From NCBI GenBank assembly GCA_963821345.1, contig CAWGDM010000001.1:496001-560000 (forward strand): DNA of 64,000 nt, read 5' to 3'. The notes beneath the pieces are model-generated. The model did no database searches, was not told where the DNA came from, and saw only the letters and a list, made by a program, of their open reading frames with translations. This DNA comes from WHSW01 sp963821345 (GTDB lineage: Bacteria > Actinomycetota > Thermoleophilia > Solirubrobacterales > 70-9). A program made the translations under genes and the position numbers. This document shows positions 47,887 to 55,783 of the stretch, piece by piece. Numbering within the stretch: position 1 is the first letter of the stretch; each line of letters opens with the position of its first letter.

Positions 47887-48143
47887 CTAGCCGCGGGTCG
47901 CTTCGCTCTCGCTGACGCCCGGCGGGGTCCATCCCGGACCGCGGAAGACGACCCCGAACTTGTCGCGCAGCCGCGGCGCACGCCGCCAGTCGTGCCACAT
48001 GGCGATGTACTCGTGGAAGGCGACGCGCACCGGGCGGAAGGTCCGCAGCTGCGTCGTCAGCCCGTACCGGACCCGTTCGCCCTCGGGTTCGGTAGGTGCC
48101 GAAGATGCGGTCCCAGATGATCAGGATGCCGCGGCGGCGTCGC
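47887..48143 (-). pseudogene. 3' remnant of a sterol desaturase/fatty-acid hydroxylase gene
   Basis: On the minus strand the bases after the propeller gene encode GILIIWDRIFGTY, then (one base slip near 48085) ERVRYGLTTQLRTFRPVRV, AFHEYIAMWHDWRRAPRLR and a stop at 47887-47889 after GVSESEATRG. This is the C-terminal end of the sterol desaturase/fatty acid hydroxylase superfamily (GxLIIWDRLFGT, RYGL). The helices and His boxes that should precede it are missing, replaced by the end of the propeller gene at 48144. No start codon or ribosome site is seen. It is a gene relic or marks a recombination or assembly joint. Confidence 0.65.
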
Positions 48144-49769
48144 TCAGGCGCCGACCCGGACGGCGTCCGAGCGGTCGGCGCCGCAGAGCTCGACCGGGCC
48201 GTCGGGCTTGAACGCGGTGACGATCTTGCTCCCGATCCGGGCGTAGTAGCTGCCTGGTCCCTTCGCCTTCAGTTTCAGCTCATAGGGCGAGCGATCGACA
48301 TCGACCCGGCGGTCGCGTCCCTTGCGCTGCTCGTAAAGCGAGACCGGGCCGGCGTCCTCGCCGCTGCAGATCTTCGGGGTTCCCGGGAGGTAACCGCTGA
48401 GCTCCTCGCCCGAGGTCTGGTTGGTGCCGATCCTGCCGACGACGAGCCGCTTCTTGGAGTCGTACTTGATCTTCAGCGCGCGCTTTACGAACGGACACCC
48501 GGACCGGTGCGTACCGAATGTGCGCGGGCACTTGTCCTTGGCGTCGCCGAAGCCGTCGGCGTCGAGGTCGGCGGGGCCGGGCCCGCCCTCGTAGCGGGCG
48601 ATCGTGAGCTCGTCGTAGAACTCCTCCAGCAGCACGTAGCCGGCGACGACCATGCCGCCCTCGGGCGTCAGCGCCATCGCCACCCCATAGGCCGGGTAGG
48701 AGCCGAGGAACGGGGTCCAGGTGAGACCGTGTTCGCCGAAGGTCTCGTCGGCGCTGCCATCCGGGTTCAAGCGGGCGAGCAGGAAGTCGTTTTCGCCCCC
48801 GCCGACGACGAGCTTACCGTCGGGCTGCAGCTCGAGCGCCTCCGCGTATGAGCCGATCCCGTCGGGGCCCTTGGCGGTCACCTTGCCCGCGCTGCCGAAG
48901 GACGGATCGGGCTCGCCGGCCGCGTCGAAGCGCGCCAGGGCGAACTCCTTCACGCAGGTCATGCCGTGACAGGAAACCCGGGCGGTCCCGGCGATCACGA
49001 CCTTGCCGTCGGGCTGGGCGACGACGCCGGCGCCACTCTCCTCGCCGCCGAAGTCGGCCACCTGCACGCCGTCGGCCGAGAACCCGAGGTCGGGGGTCCC
49101 GTCGGCGTTGAGCCGGGCGACGGCCAGGTCGGCGCCGCCCGCCGGCTTCGCGGAGCCGGAGACGAAGATCTTGCCGTCGGCGCCGACGGCGACGTCGTCG
49201 AAGACGTCGGCTGGACCGAGGCTGACGCTGACCTTCCCCGTGCCGCCGAGGCTCAGGTCGGGGACGCCGGCGGGCGTCAGCCTGGCGACCTGGATCGTTC
49301 CGGCCATCGTCCCGGCGACCACGATCCGGCCGTCGCCCTGGAGCGCGATCCGCGGCCCGGGCGCGTAGTCGTCGAGTCCGCCGCTGCCGTCGAGCGCCAC
49401 CGTCGCCCGCCCGCCGCTGCCGAACGAGGGATCGAGCTTGCCGTCCGTCAGATGGCGGGCGACCGTCAGCGACGCGGTCCCGTCCTCCTTGTCGACGTAT
49501 CCGAGCACGAGGCTGAGGCCGTCCGGCTGTACGACGACGTCGGATCCCCCGGAACCGGAGTACCCGACCGGAATCCCGGTCGAGGTGGAGCCCTTGTTGC
49601 CGAACACCGGGTCGCGTTTGCCGTTTCGCTTCAAGCGCCCCAGGGTGCTCGATCCCAAGATCAGCGTCTTGCCATCGGCCTGGACCGCGACGGCAACCGC
49701 CGACTGGCCGCCCCGGCTGATCTTTCCCTGCGTTGCGAATCCCGGATCGAGGTCGCCCGGGTTCGCCAC
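48144..49769 (-). CDS. Secreted seven-repeat propeller protein (delta-60 repeats)
   Basis: 541 residues from GTG 49769. Seven delta-60 repeats are visible (for example LDPGFATQGK, RDPVFGNKG, LDPSFGSGG, PDLSLGGTG, PDLGFSADG, PDPSFGSAG, ADETFGEHG), each with a QxDGKxxxxG strand, giving one full seven-bladed propeller. After it come a calcium-binding thrombospondin-type-3-like loop (DLDADGFGDAKDKCP) and a C-terminal beta domain of about 110 residues. Upstream in frame is a signal-peptide-like run (TRAAIATAALIALAILPSTAVA) that has no ATG, GTG or TTG start before the first stop, so the true start is unresolved. Likely an exported surface protein. Confidence 0.75.
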   Translation of the reverse strand: MANPGDLDPGFATQGKISRGGQSAVAVAVQADGKTLILGSSTLGRLKRNGKRDPVFGNKGSTSTGIPVGYSGSGGSDVVVQPDGLSLVLGYVDKEDGTASLTVARHLTDGKLDPSFGSGGRATVALDGSGGLDDYAPGPRIALQGDGRIVVAGTMAGTIQVARLTPAGVPDLSLGGTGKVSVSLGPADVFDDVAVGADGKIFVSGSAKPAGGADLAVARLNADGTPDLGFSADGVQVADFGGEESGAGVVAQPDGKVVIAGTARVSCHGMTCVKEFALARFDAAGEPDPSFGSAGKVTAKGPDGIGSYAEALELQPDGKLVVGGGENDFLLARLNPDGSADETFGEHGLTWTPFLGSYPAYGVAMALTPEGGMVVAGYVLLEEFYDELTIARYEGGPGPADLDADGFGDAKDKCPRTFGTHRSGCPFVKRALKIKYDSKKRLVVGRIGTNQTSGEELSGYLPGTPKICSGEDAGPVSLYEQRKGRDRRVDVDRSPYELKLKAKGPGSYYARIGSKIVTAFKPDGPVELCGADRSDAVRVGA

Positions 49770-49959
49770 GGCCGTCGACGGGAGGATCGCAAGCGCGATC
49801 AGTGCTGCGGTCGCAATCGCCGCACGCGTTTGGCTTCGGCCCGGTCCTGAGATCCTCGTTCGCCCCCAGCGCTAATCGAGATCTTCCGAGTCTCGTGCGC
49901 GACCGCCGCGCTGTCAAGCTGGCGTCGGCGGTGGCGGACGCGTGATAGTAAGCAAGACG

Positions 49960-50787
49960 ATGGGAGGTGACGAGGGATACACGCGCCCGGGCATCGCCGG
50001 CAGCGGGACGATCGCCTGCGGCGTCGCGGCCTGCGCGACGCTGACCGCCACAGTGCGGGTGCTGGCCCGCAGCGACGCCTCTGCCTGGCGGGCCGAGGAG
50101 GCGGCGCAGGCGGAGGCGCGCAAGCTCGATCGCGGACACCCTGAGCGGATCAAGGTGACCACCGACCCCGCCGACCTCTCCGACTGCGACGTGATCGTCG
50201 AGGCGATCGCCGAGGACGCCGAGGCGAAGGGCGAGCTGATCGCGACCCTGGCAGCCGCCGCGCCGGAAGCCGACCTGGCGACGACGACCTCGTCGCTCTC
50301 GGTCGCCGAGCTCGGCGCCCGCGCCGGCGCCGCGGAGCGCTTCTACGGGCTCCATGTCTTCAACCCCGTCGCGCGGATGGAGCTGATCGAGCTCTGCCTC
50401 CCGGACGGACTCGCCCCCGAGGTCGGCGAGCGGGCGCGGGCCTGGTGCGCGGCGCTTGGCAAGACCGCGGTCGAGGTCCCCGACCAGACCGCGTTCGTCG
50501 TCAACCGGCTGCTGTTTCCCTACCTGTTCGAGGCGGTGCGGCTGATGGAGGCGACCAGGATGCGCGCCGAGGACGTCGACGCATGCATGACCCTGGGCGC
50601 CGGGCACCCGATGGGACCGCTGCGTCTGCTCGACTACGTCGGTCTCGACGTCGCCGCGGCGATCGGCGACGGCCTCGACCGCCACGGGGCGGGCGGCGGC
50701 GCCGACCACGTCCCGGAGCTGATCACTCTGATGATCGCGGCGGGCAAGCTCGGGCGCAAGTCGGGAGAGGGGTTCTACAGGTACTGA
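49960..50787 (+). CDS. 3-hydroxyacyl-CoA dehydrogenase
   Basis: 275-residue NAD-dependent oxidoreductase of beta-oxidation or butanoate metabolism. The nucleotide motif is GIAGSGTIACG; the catalytic region is YGLHVFNPVARMELIELC with the active-site His; NRLLFPYLFEAVRLMEA and GHPMGPLRLLDYVGLD are the C-terminal domain hallmarks; GRKSGEGFYRY is the usual end. Start is probably ATG 49960 rather than GTG 49942. Length matches HbdH-type enzymes. Transcribed divergently from the propeller gene. Confidence 0.9.
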   Translation: MGGDEGYTRPGIAGSGTIACGVAACATLTATVRVLARSDASAWRAEEAAQAEARKLDRGHPERIKVTTDPADLSDCDVIVEAIAEDAEAKGELIATLAAAAPEADLATTTSSLSVAELGARAGAAERFYGLHVFNPVARMELIELCLPDGLAPEVGERARAWCAALGKTAVEVPDQTAFVVNRLLFPYLFEAVRLMEATRMRAEDVDACMTLGAGHPMGPLRLLDYVGLDVAAAIGDGLDRHGAGGGADHVPELITLMIAAGKLGRKSGEGFYRY

Positions 50788-50791
50788 CCGC

Positions 50792-51055
50792 TCAGGCGGC
50801 CTGGCGGCGGCGCGGGACCGCGGGCTCGTGATGGCTCCCGCATAGGTCCCAGACGACCTCGGCCTCCGAGACGCCCTGGCGGCGGGCCTCCTCGGCGACG
50901 CTCTCCCACGGCAGCTGCGCGTCCGGGAGCTCGTCCCATCGGGCCAGCTCCATCGCCTCCAGCGCCCCTCTGAGCGCCGGCCCCAGATGCTCCTCAGAGC
51001 GAAGCATCGCCATCAGGACCTCGAGCTGCTTATCGGTGAGCTTGATGACCCACAT
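50792..51055 (-). CDS. Small acidic protein of unknown function
   Basis: 87 residues, soluble, helical: MWVIKLTDKQLEVLMAMLRSEEHLGPALRGALEAM, then ESVAEEARRQGVSEAEVVWDLCGSHHEPAV. The C-terminal half looks like a helix-turn-helix-like stretch, but there is no firm family match. ATG 51055 follows AGGGGTAGGCAG, which could serve as a ribosome site or a weak -10. It converges with the hydroxyacyl-CoA dehydrogenase four bases away. Confidence 0.5.
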   Translation of the reverse strand: MWVIKLTDKQLEVLMAMLRSEEHLGPALRGALEAMELARWDELPDAQLPWESVAEEARRQGVSEAEVVWDLCGSHHEPAVPRRRQAA

Positions 51056-51135
51056 CTGCCTACCCCTGGGTCGACTAACTGGGACCCGGAACGGTATGGA
51101 CCCCCACGGACGGAAGCCCGAGCGCCGAATCGGCC

Positions 51136-52464
51136 CTAAATGCGGCGTTCCGAGGCGGCTTCGGGGGCGATCGCGGGGTGCTCGGCGGTCACCGCGTGGA
51201 TGCGGATCGCGACGATCCGGTTGTCGCGCACCGACTCGACTCGCAGCTCGTACCCGTCGGCGCGCACCTTGTCGCCGCGCTTGGGCAGCCGGCCGAGCTC
51301 GGAGAAGACGTAGCCGCCGATCGAGTTGAAGGCGTCCGAGGCGACCGGGAGCTGGATTCCGGCGTCCTCGAGGTCGCCCAGCGGGACGTGGCCGCGCACG
51401 TACCAGTCGCCGTCGGTGAGCCGCCGCAGCGAGGTGGCTCGGGCATCGGTCTCGTCCTCGATCTCGCCGACGACCTCCTCGAGGATGTCCTCGATCGTCG
51501 CGATCCCGACCGTGCGCCCGTACTCGTCGGAGACGATCCCGATCGAGGAGCGCTGGCGCTGCAGCTCGGCCAGCAGGTCGTCGAGCGGCTTCGTCTCCGG
51601 GAACACCGGCACCTCGCGCACCGCCGGCTCCAGCGAGGCGTCGCCGCCGGCGTTCATGTAGAGGCGCACGAGGCTGTTGTTGTGGACGATCCCGCGAACC
51701 TTGTCGGGGTTGTCGTTCTCGACCACCACCAGCCGCGTGTGGCCCGAGGAGACGCAGCGGCGCAGCGCCTCCTCGACCGTCTCGTCGGCGTTCACGGTGA
51801 CCACCGCCGGGATCGGGGTCATCACCTCGCGGGCCTGCTGTTCGTGCAGGTGGAAGACGCCGCCCAGCATCACCGCCTCGCCGGGGTCGAGGCTGCCGCC
51901 CTTGGCCGACGTCTGGATGATCTCCTTGAGGTCGGCCGACGTGTGCTTCTCGCCGAGGTCGGAGGGGTCGACCCCGAACAGGCGCACGACCGCGTTCGAG
52001 ATCTTGTTGAGGGCGAAGATGAACGGTCGGCTGATCGCGTGGAAGAAGTTCAGCGGGCGCGACAGCAGGCGCGCGATCGGCTCGGCGTTGCTGATCGCGA
52101 GCATCTTCGGCACCTGCTCGCCGATCGTCACGTGAAGCCCGGTCGCGATCGTGAACGCGATCACGAAGGCGACCGCGGTCGCCCCGGTCCCGTCGCCGAG
52201 CACCGGCTTGATCAGCTCGGCGATCGCGGGCTCGCCGAGGAAACCGATCCCGATCGAGGCGAGCGTGATCCCGAACTGGCAGGCGGCCAGCGACTCATCG
52301 ATCTTGTCGAGCTGCTCGAGCGCCTCCTCGGCGCCGGACTCACCCTCCTTGGCGAGCGCCTCGATCCGGCCCTTGCGGGTCCGCACGAGCGCGAACTCGG
52401 CCGCGACGAAGAGCCCGTTCAGGAGCACGAGCAGGATCAGCAGGACGAGGAAGAGAGCTGTCAC
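51136..52464 (-). CDS. CNNM/hemolysin-family membrane protein with CBS pair
   Basis: 442 residues: a DUF21 transmembrane domain (about 1-190, with LNGLFVAAEFALVRTRKGRIE and IATGLHVTIGEQVPKMLAI), two CBS domains (about 210-335, with VMTPIPAVVTVNADETVEEALRR and SIGIVSDEYGRTVGIATIEDILEEVVGEI), and a C-terminal transporter-associated CorC/HlyC domain (WYVRGHVPLGDL). Members such as CorC/CNNM move Mg2+ or bind nucleotides; the ion is not proven. GTG 52464 overlaps the stop of the AbiEi/DUF559 gene (GTGA). Confidence 0.88.
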   Translation of the reverse strand: MTALFLVLLILLVLLNGLFVAAEFALVRTRKGRIEALAKEGESGAEEALEQLDKIDESLAACQFGITLASIGIGFLGEPAIAELIKPVLGDGTGATAVAFVIAFTIATGLHVTIGEQVPKMLAISNAEPIARLLSRPLNFFHAISRPFIFALNKISNAVVRLFGVDPSDLGEKHTSADLKEIIQTSAKGGSLDPGEAVMLGGVFHLHEQQAREVMTPIPAVVTVNADETVEEALRRCVSSGHTRLVVVENDNPDKVRGIVHNNSLVRLYMNAGGDASLEPAVREVPVFPETKPLDDLLAELQRQRSSIGIVSDEYGRTVGIATIEDILEEVVGEIEDETDARATSLRRLTDGDWYVRGHVPLGDLEDAGIQLPVASDAFNSIGGYVFSELGRLPKRGDKVRADGYELRVESVRDNRIVAIRIHAVTAEHPAIAPEAASERRI

Positions 52465-53362
52465 TGCCGCTCAGGGGGCCGGGGTTGCGGCCACGTACTT
52501 CGGGGGAGGTCGTCGCCCACGGGGACGCGCAGACGGTAGCAGCGTCGCAAGCGGTCGATCAGCAACGCTGATTGCTTCAGCTGGCGGCCGGTGACTCGGA
52601 TGACGAGGATCCCGTGTGCGGCCGCGAGCCGGGCGTCGCGCAGGCGATCGTGCTCGAACGCCGCCTCGCCCAGGTGATGGCGGCGACTGTCGTATTCGAT
52701 CGCGAGCTTTGCATCGGGCCAGTAGAGGTCTAGCTCGTAGGGACCCAGCGGGTAATTGGTTAGCGGGTCCGGCAGGTCGGAGGAGCGGATCAGCGCCAAC
52801 AGCTCCTCCTCGGGCGGCGAGCGCGTGTGGCGGGGCGGGTTCGCGGGATCGAGCAGCGCTCGAAGTCGCGCGGCTCCAAGTCGCGATCGCCCCCGCCAGC
52901 GGCGAGGTCGAGCAGCGTCCGGTCGACCGTGGTGGTCGGAACGCCGTCGAGGACCTCGCGCTCGTCCGGGTCGAGGCGGCGGGTGCGGCGGACGCGGATG
53001 CCCAGACGGGGTTCGGCGTGGCCCGTCGCGGTCGTGATCTCGACGTCTGCCCGGGCACGTGGATAGGGAAGCAAGCCACGGCGGTAGGCCGCGCTGAGGC
53101 CGCTGACGACCGCGTTTTCGCCGATGGCCAGCCACGCCGCCGCCTCTTTCATCGCCCAGGTGCTGGGCAGGGCAGCGAGGACCATGACGCCACGATGAAC
53201 CGCGACAAGCTCGCGCCTCGCCCGCCGACCCCTGATCTCCCTATCGGTGAACCCGAGCGCGATCAACTGCCGGTGCGCAACAGCGCCATGCTGGCGCCGC
53301 ACCAAACCGCGAAACCGCTTCTCCCTCCGACACTTGACGGGTTGAGGACCCATGAGGTCCAT
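52461..53362 (-). CDS. AbiEi-like winged helix plus DUF559 nuclease-like protein, frameshifted
   Basis: About 300 residues. The N-terminal wHTH is AbiEi-like (RRQHGAVAHRQLIALGFTDREIRGRRARREL with VHRGVMVLAALPS), followed by the middle domain (GVPTTTVDRTLLDLAAGG), then after a frame slip near 52860 the DUF559 (Vsr-fold) part: TRSPPEEELLALIRSSDLPDP, LDLYWPDAKLAIEYDSRRHHLGEAAFEHDRLRDARLA, with Glu/Asp residues in the places of the Vsr-like active site. Such proteins are common solitary actinobacterial genes of unknown role. The helical linker between the domains is about 50 residues shorter than usual. ATG 53362 or 53353 may be the start. Confidence 0.7.
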
Positions 53363-53398
53363 AAACCCGCAACCGTCGAGATCGCCCCCCGGGCTAAC

Positions 53399-54877
53399 GT
53401 GCCTGGAATCGACCAGGACACGACCCCCTATCTAGACGCGCTGCTCGCCTATGCCGACCGCGACCCGGGGCGCTTCCACGTCCCCGGCCACAAGGGCGGC
53501 CCCGGAGCCGACCCGGCGCTGCGCGAGGCGATCGGCGACCGGGCGCTGCGGCTCGACATCCCGGCGGGGATCGAGGGCATCGACATCGGTCCCGACCCGG
53601 CGCAGGCGCCGTTCCAGCTCGCCCAGCGGCTGGCGGCCGACGCCTGGGGCGCGCGGCGCAGCTGGTTTTTGGTCAACGGCGGCTCGGGCGGCAACCACGC
53701 GATCTGCCTGGCGCTGGCGCACCGCGGCAACCGGGTTGTGGTCCAGCGCAACGTCCATTCCTCGACCATCGACGGGCTGATCCTCTCCGGGCTGCGGCCG
53801 CGCTTCGTCGCCCCCGAGCTCGACCCCGAGCTCGGGATCGCCCACTGTCTGACGGCCGAGTCGCTGGACGCGGGATTGTCGGCCGAGCCGGATGCGGTCG
53901 CGGCGATGATCGTGTCGCCGACCTACTTCGGCGCAGTCGCCGACGTCGCCGCGCTCGCCGAGGTCGCCCACTCGCACGGTGTGCCGCTGGTCGCCGACGA
54001 GGCCTGGGGATCGCACCTGCACTTCTCCACCGCGCTGCCCACGGCGGCGCTCGAGTGCGGCGCCGACGTCGTCCTCTCCTCGACCCACAAGATCGCCGGC
54101 TCGCTGACCCAGTCGGCGATCGTGCACGTCGGCGACTGCGGCGACCGCTTCGACGACCGGGTGCTCGACCGCGCCGTCACCCTGGTCGAGTCGACGAGCC
54201 CGAGCGCGCTGCTGACCGCCTCGCTGGACGCGACCCGCCGCCAGGCGGCCGTTCGCGGCGAGGAGCTGCTGGCCGAGACCGTCGCCTCGCTGGCCGAGCT
54301 GCGCGAGCGGATCCGCGAGCTGCCGGGACTCGACGTGCTCGACGAGCGGATCGTCGGCCGCGCCGGCGTCCACGCCTACGACCCGACCCGGCTGGTGGTC
54401 GACGTCCGCGGGCTCGGCGCGACCGGGCACCGGGTGGCGCGGATCATGCGCGAGCAGGACGACATCAACCTCGAGCTGTTCGCCGAGAACGTGATCGTCG
54501 CCGTCTTCGGGATCGGCGAGCGCGCCGCTCAAACCGGCCAGCGACTGGTCGAGGCGCTCGAGCACGCCGGCGAGCGGATCGGCGAGGAGGAGGAGCAGCT
54601 GCCACCGTTCGCCGAGCCGCCGCCGTGGGGCCCGACCGAGCTCTCGCCGCGCGAGGCGTTCCTAGCCGGCCAGGAGGTGGTCCCGTTCGACGACGCCGAG
54701 GGCCGGATCGCCGCCGAGTCGCTGGCCGCCTACCCGCCCGGAGTCCCGAACGTCCTCCCGGGAGAGCGCCTCACCCGCCCCACCCTCGACTACATCGCCG
54801 ACAGCGTCGCCCACGGCGGCCTCGTCCGCGGCGCCAGCGACCGGACCCTGAAGACGATCAGGGTGGTGGTGGAGTGA
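53399..54877 (+). CDS. Orn/Lys/Arg decarboxylase (SpeA-like)
   Basis: 492-residue PLP enzyme with the aminotransferase-like fold, the same length as Gram-positive arginine decarboxylases. RFHVPGHKGGPGADP is the family opening; the PLP lysine is in LSSTHKIAGSLTQSA near residue 230; ADEAWGSHLHF holds the PLP-nitrogen Asp. It removes carbon dioxide from lysine, arginine or ornithine. The next two genes (amidinohydrolase and M20 carbamoylase) make arginine the most likely substrate. GTG 53399 is chosen as start because the conserved part follows at once; TTG 53340 would add 20 residues. Confidence 0.83.
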   Translation: MPGIDQDTTPYLDALLAYADRDPGRFHVPGHKGGPGADPALREAIGDRALRLDIPAGIEGIDIGPDPAQAPFQLAQRLAADAWGARRSWFLVNGGSGGNHAICLALAHRGNRVVVQRNVHSSTIDGLILSGLRPRFVAPELDPELGIAHCLTAESLDAGLSAEPDAVAAMIVSPTYFGAVADVAALAEVAHSHGVPLVADEAWGSHLHFSTALPTAALECGADVVLSSTHKIAGSLTQSAIVHVGDCGDRFDDRVLDRAVTLVESTSPSALLTASLDATRRQAAVRGEELLAETVASLAELRERIRELPGLDVLDERIVGRAGVHAYDPTRLVVDVRGLGATGHRVARIMREQDDINLELFAENVIVAVFGIGERAAQTGQRLVEALEHAGERIGEEEEQLPPFAEPPPWGPTELSPREAFLAGQEVVPFDDAEGRIAAESLAAYPPGVPNVLPGERLTRPTLDYIADSVAHGGLVRGASDRTLKTIRVVVE

Positions 54878-55779
54878 AATCGCGCACGCCCGGAGGCGAA
54901 GCCGAGGACGTGGCGCGAGTCATTCGCGGGGCGGATTCCGAGACGGGCGCCCTGCGCAACGTCCTGCTGGGCCCGCCGGAGAACTTCCGCTGGCTGCCGA
55001 CCAGCGCGATCTCGAAGGCGACGCTGGCCAGCGGTGCGAGCTTCGACGCCGAGCTGGCGCTGGCCCAGCACCGCGAGCTGGCCTCCGTCTACGAGTCGGC
55101 CGGGGTCACCGTCCACCGGCTCCAGGGCGACCCGGCCCTCCCGTACCAGGTCTTCGCCCGCGACTCGAGCGTCATGACCCCGTTCGGTCCCGTGGTCACG
55201 CAGCTGAAGCAGCCGTGGCGCCGGGGCGAGTACGCGCCCGTGATCCGCTTCTATGAGGAGGCCGGGATCCCGATCTGGAAGATGGTCACCGCCGGGGCGC
55301 TCGAGGGCGGCGACGTGATCATCGTCGAGCCCGGAGTGATCCTGATCGGCAATGGCGAGGAGCGGACCGAGATCGCCGCCGCGCGGCAGCTCGCCGGCTG
55401 GCTCGAGGCCGAGGGCTGGGAGGCTCGGGTCGAGCCGATCCCGGGCCAGTTCGTCCACATCGACGTGCTCGTCTCGATCCTCGCCCCGAAGCTGGCCGCG
55501 GTCTGCGTCGAGTCGGCCTCCGGCGGCCTGGTCGCCTGGCTGCGCGGAAAGGGATTCGAGATCCTCGAGGTCTCGACCGAGGACGCGTTCAAGCTCGGCG
55601 TCAACGCGATCTCGCTGGGCGCCGAGCGGGTGATCTCGACCGCAGGGAGCGTCTCCTTGAACGAGCGGATGCGCTCGCTTGGGCTCGAGGTCTTCGACCC
55701 CGACCTGTCGATGTTCACCAGCGGCGGCGGCGGCGCCCACTGCCTCGCCCAGGCGCTCGACCGCGACTCGGCCGCCTGA
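54874..55779 (+). CDS. Amidinohydrolase/amidinotransferase-fold enzyme (deiminase-like)
   Basis: 301 residues of the guanidino-modifying (pentein) superfamily. The N-terminal VFARDSSVMTPFG, the EGGDVII loop with catalytic acid, the His in FVHIDVLVSILAP, and a C-terminal Cys nucleophile in GGGGAHCLAQALDRD form a complete active site. Length and sequence are closer to dimethylargininase/amidinotransferases than to agmatine deiminase AguA. It overlaps the decarboxylase stop (GTGA) and precedes an M20 carbamoylase, so I infer hydrolysis of agmatine to N-carbamoylputrescine, or of another guanidine. Confidence 0.75.
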   Translation: MKSRTPGGEAEDVARVIRGADSETGALRNVLLGPPENFRWLPTSAISKATLASGASFDAELALAQHRELASVYESAGVTVHRLQGDPALPYQVFARDSSVMTPFGPVVTQLKQPWRRGEYAPVIRFYEEAGIPIWKMVTAGALEGGDVIIVEPGVILIGNGEERTEIAAARQLAGWLEAEGWEARVEPIPGQFVHIDVLVSILAPKLAAVCVESASGGLVAWLRGKGFEILEVSTEDAFKLGVNAISLGAERVISTAGSVSLNERMRSLGLEVFDPDLSMFTSGGGGAHCLAQALDRDSAA

Positions 55780-55783
55780 GCCG

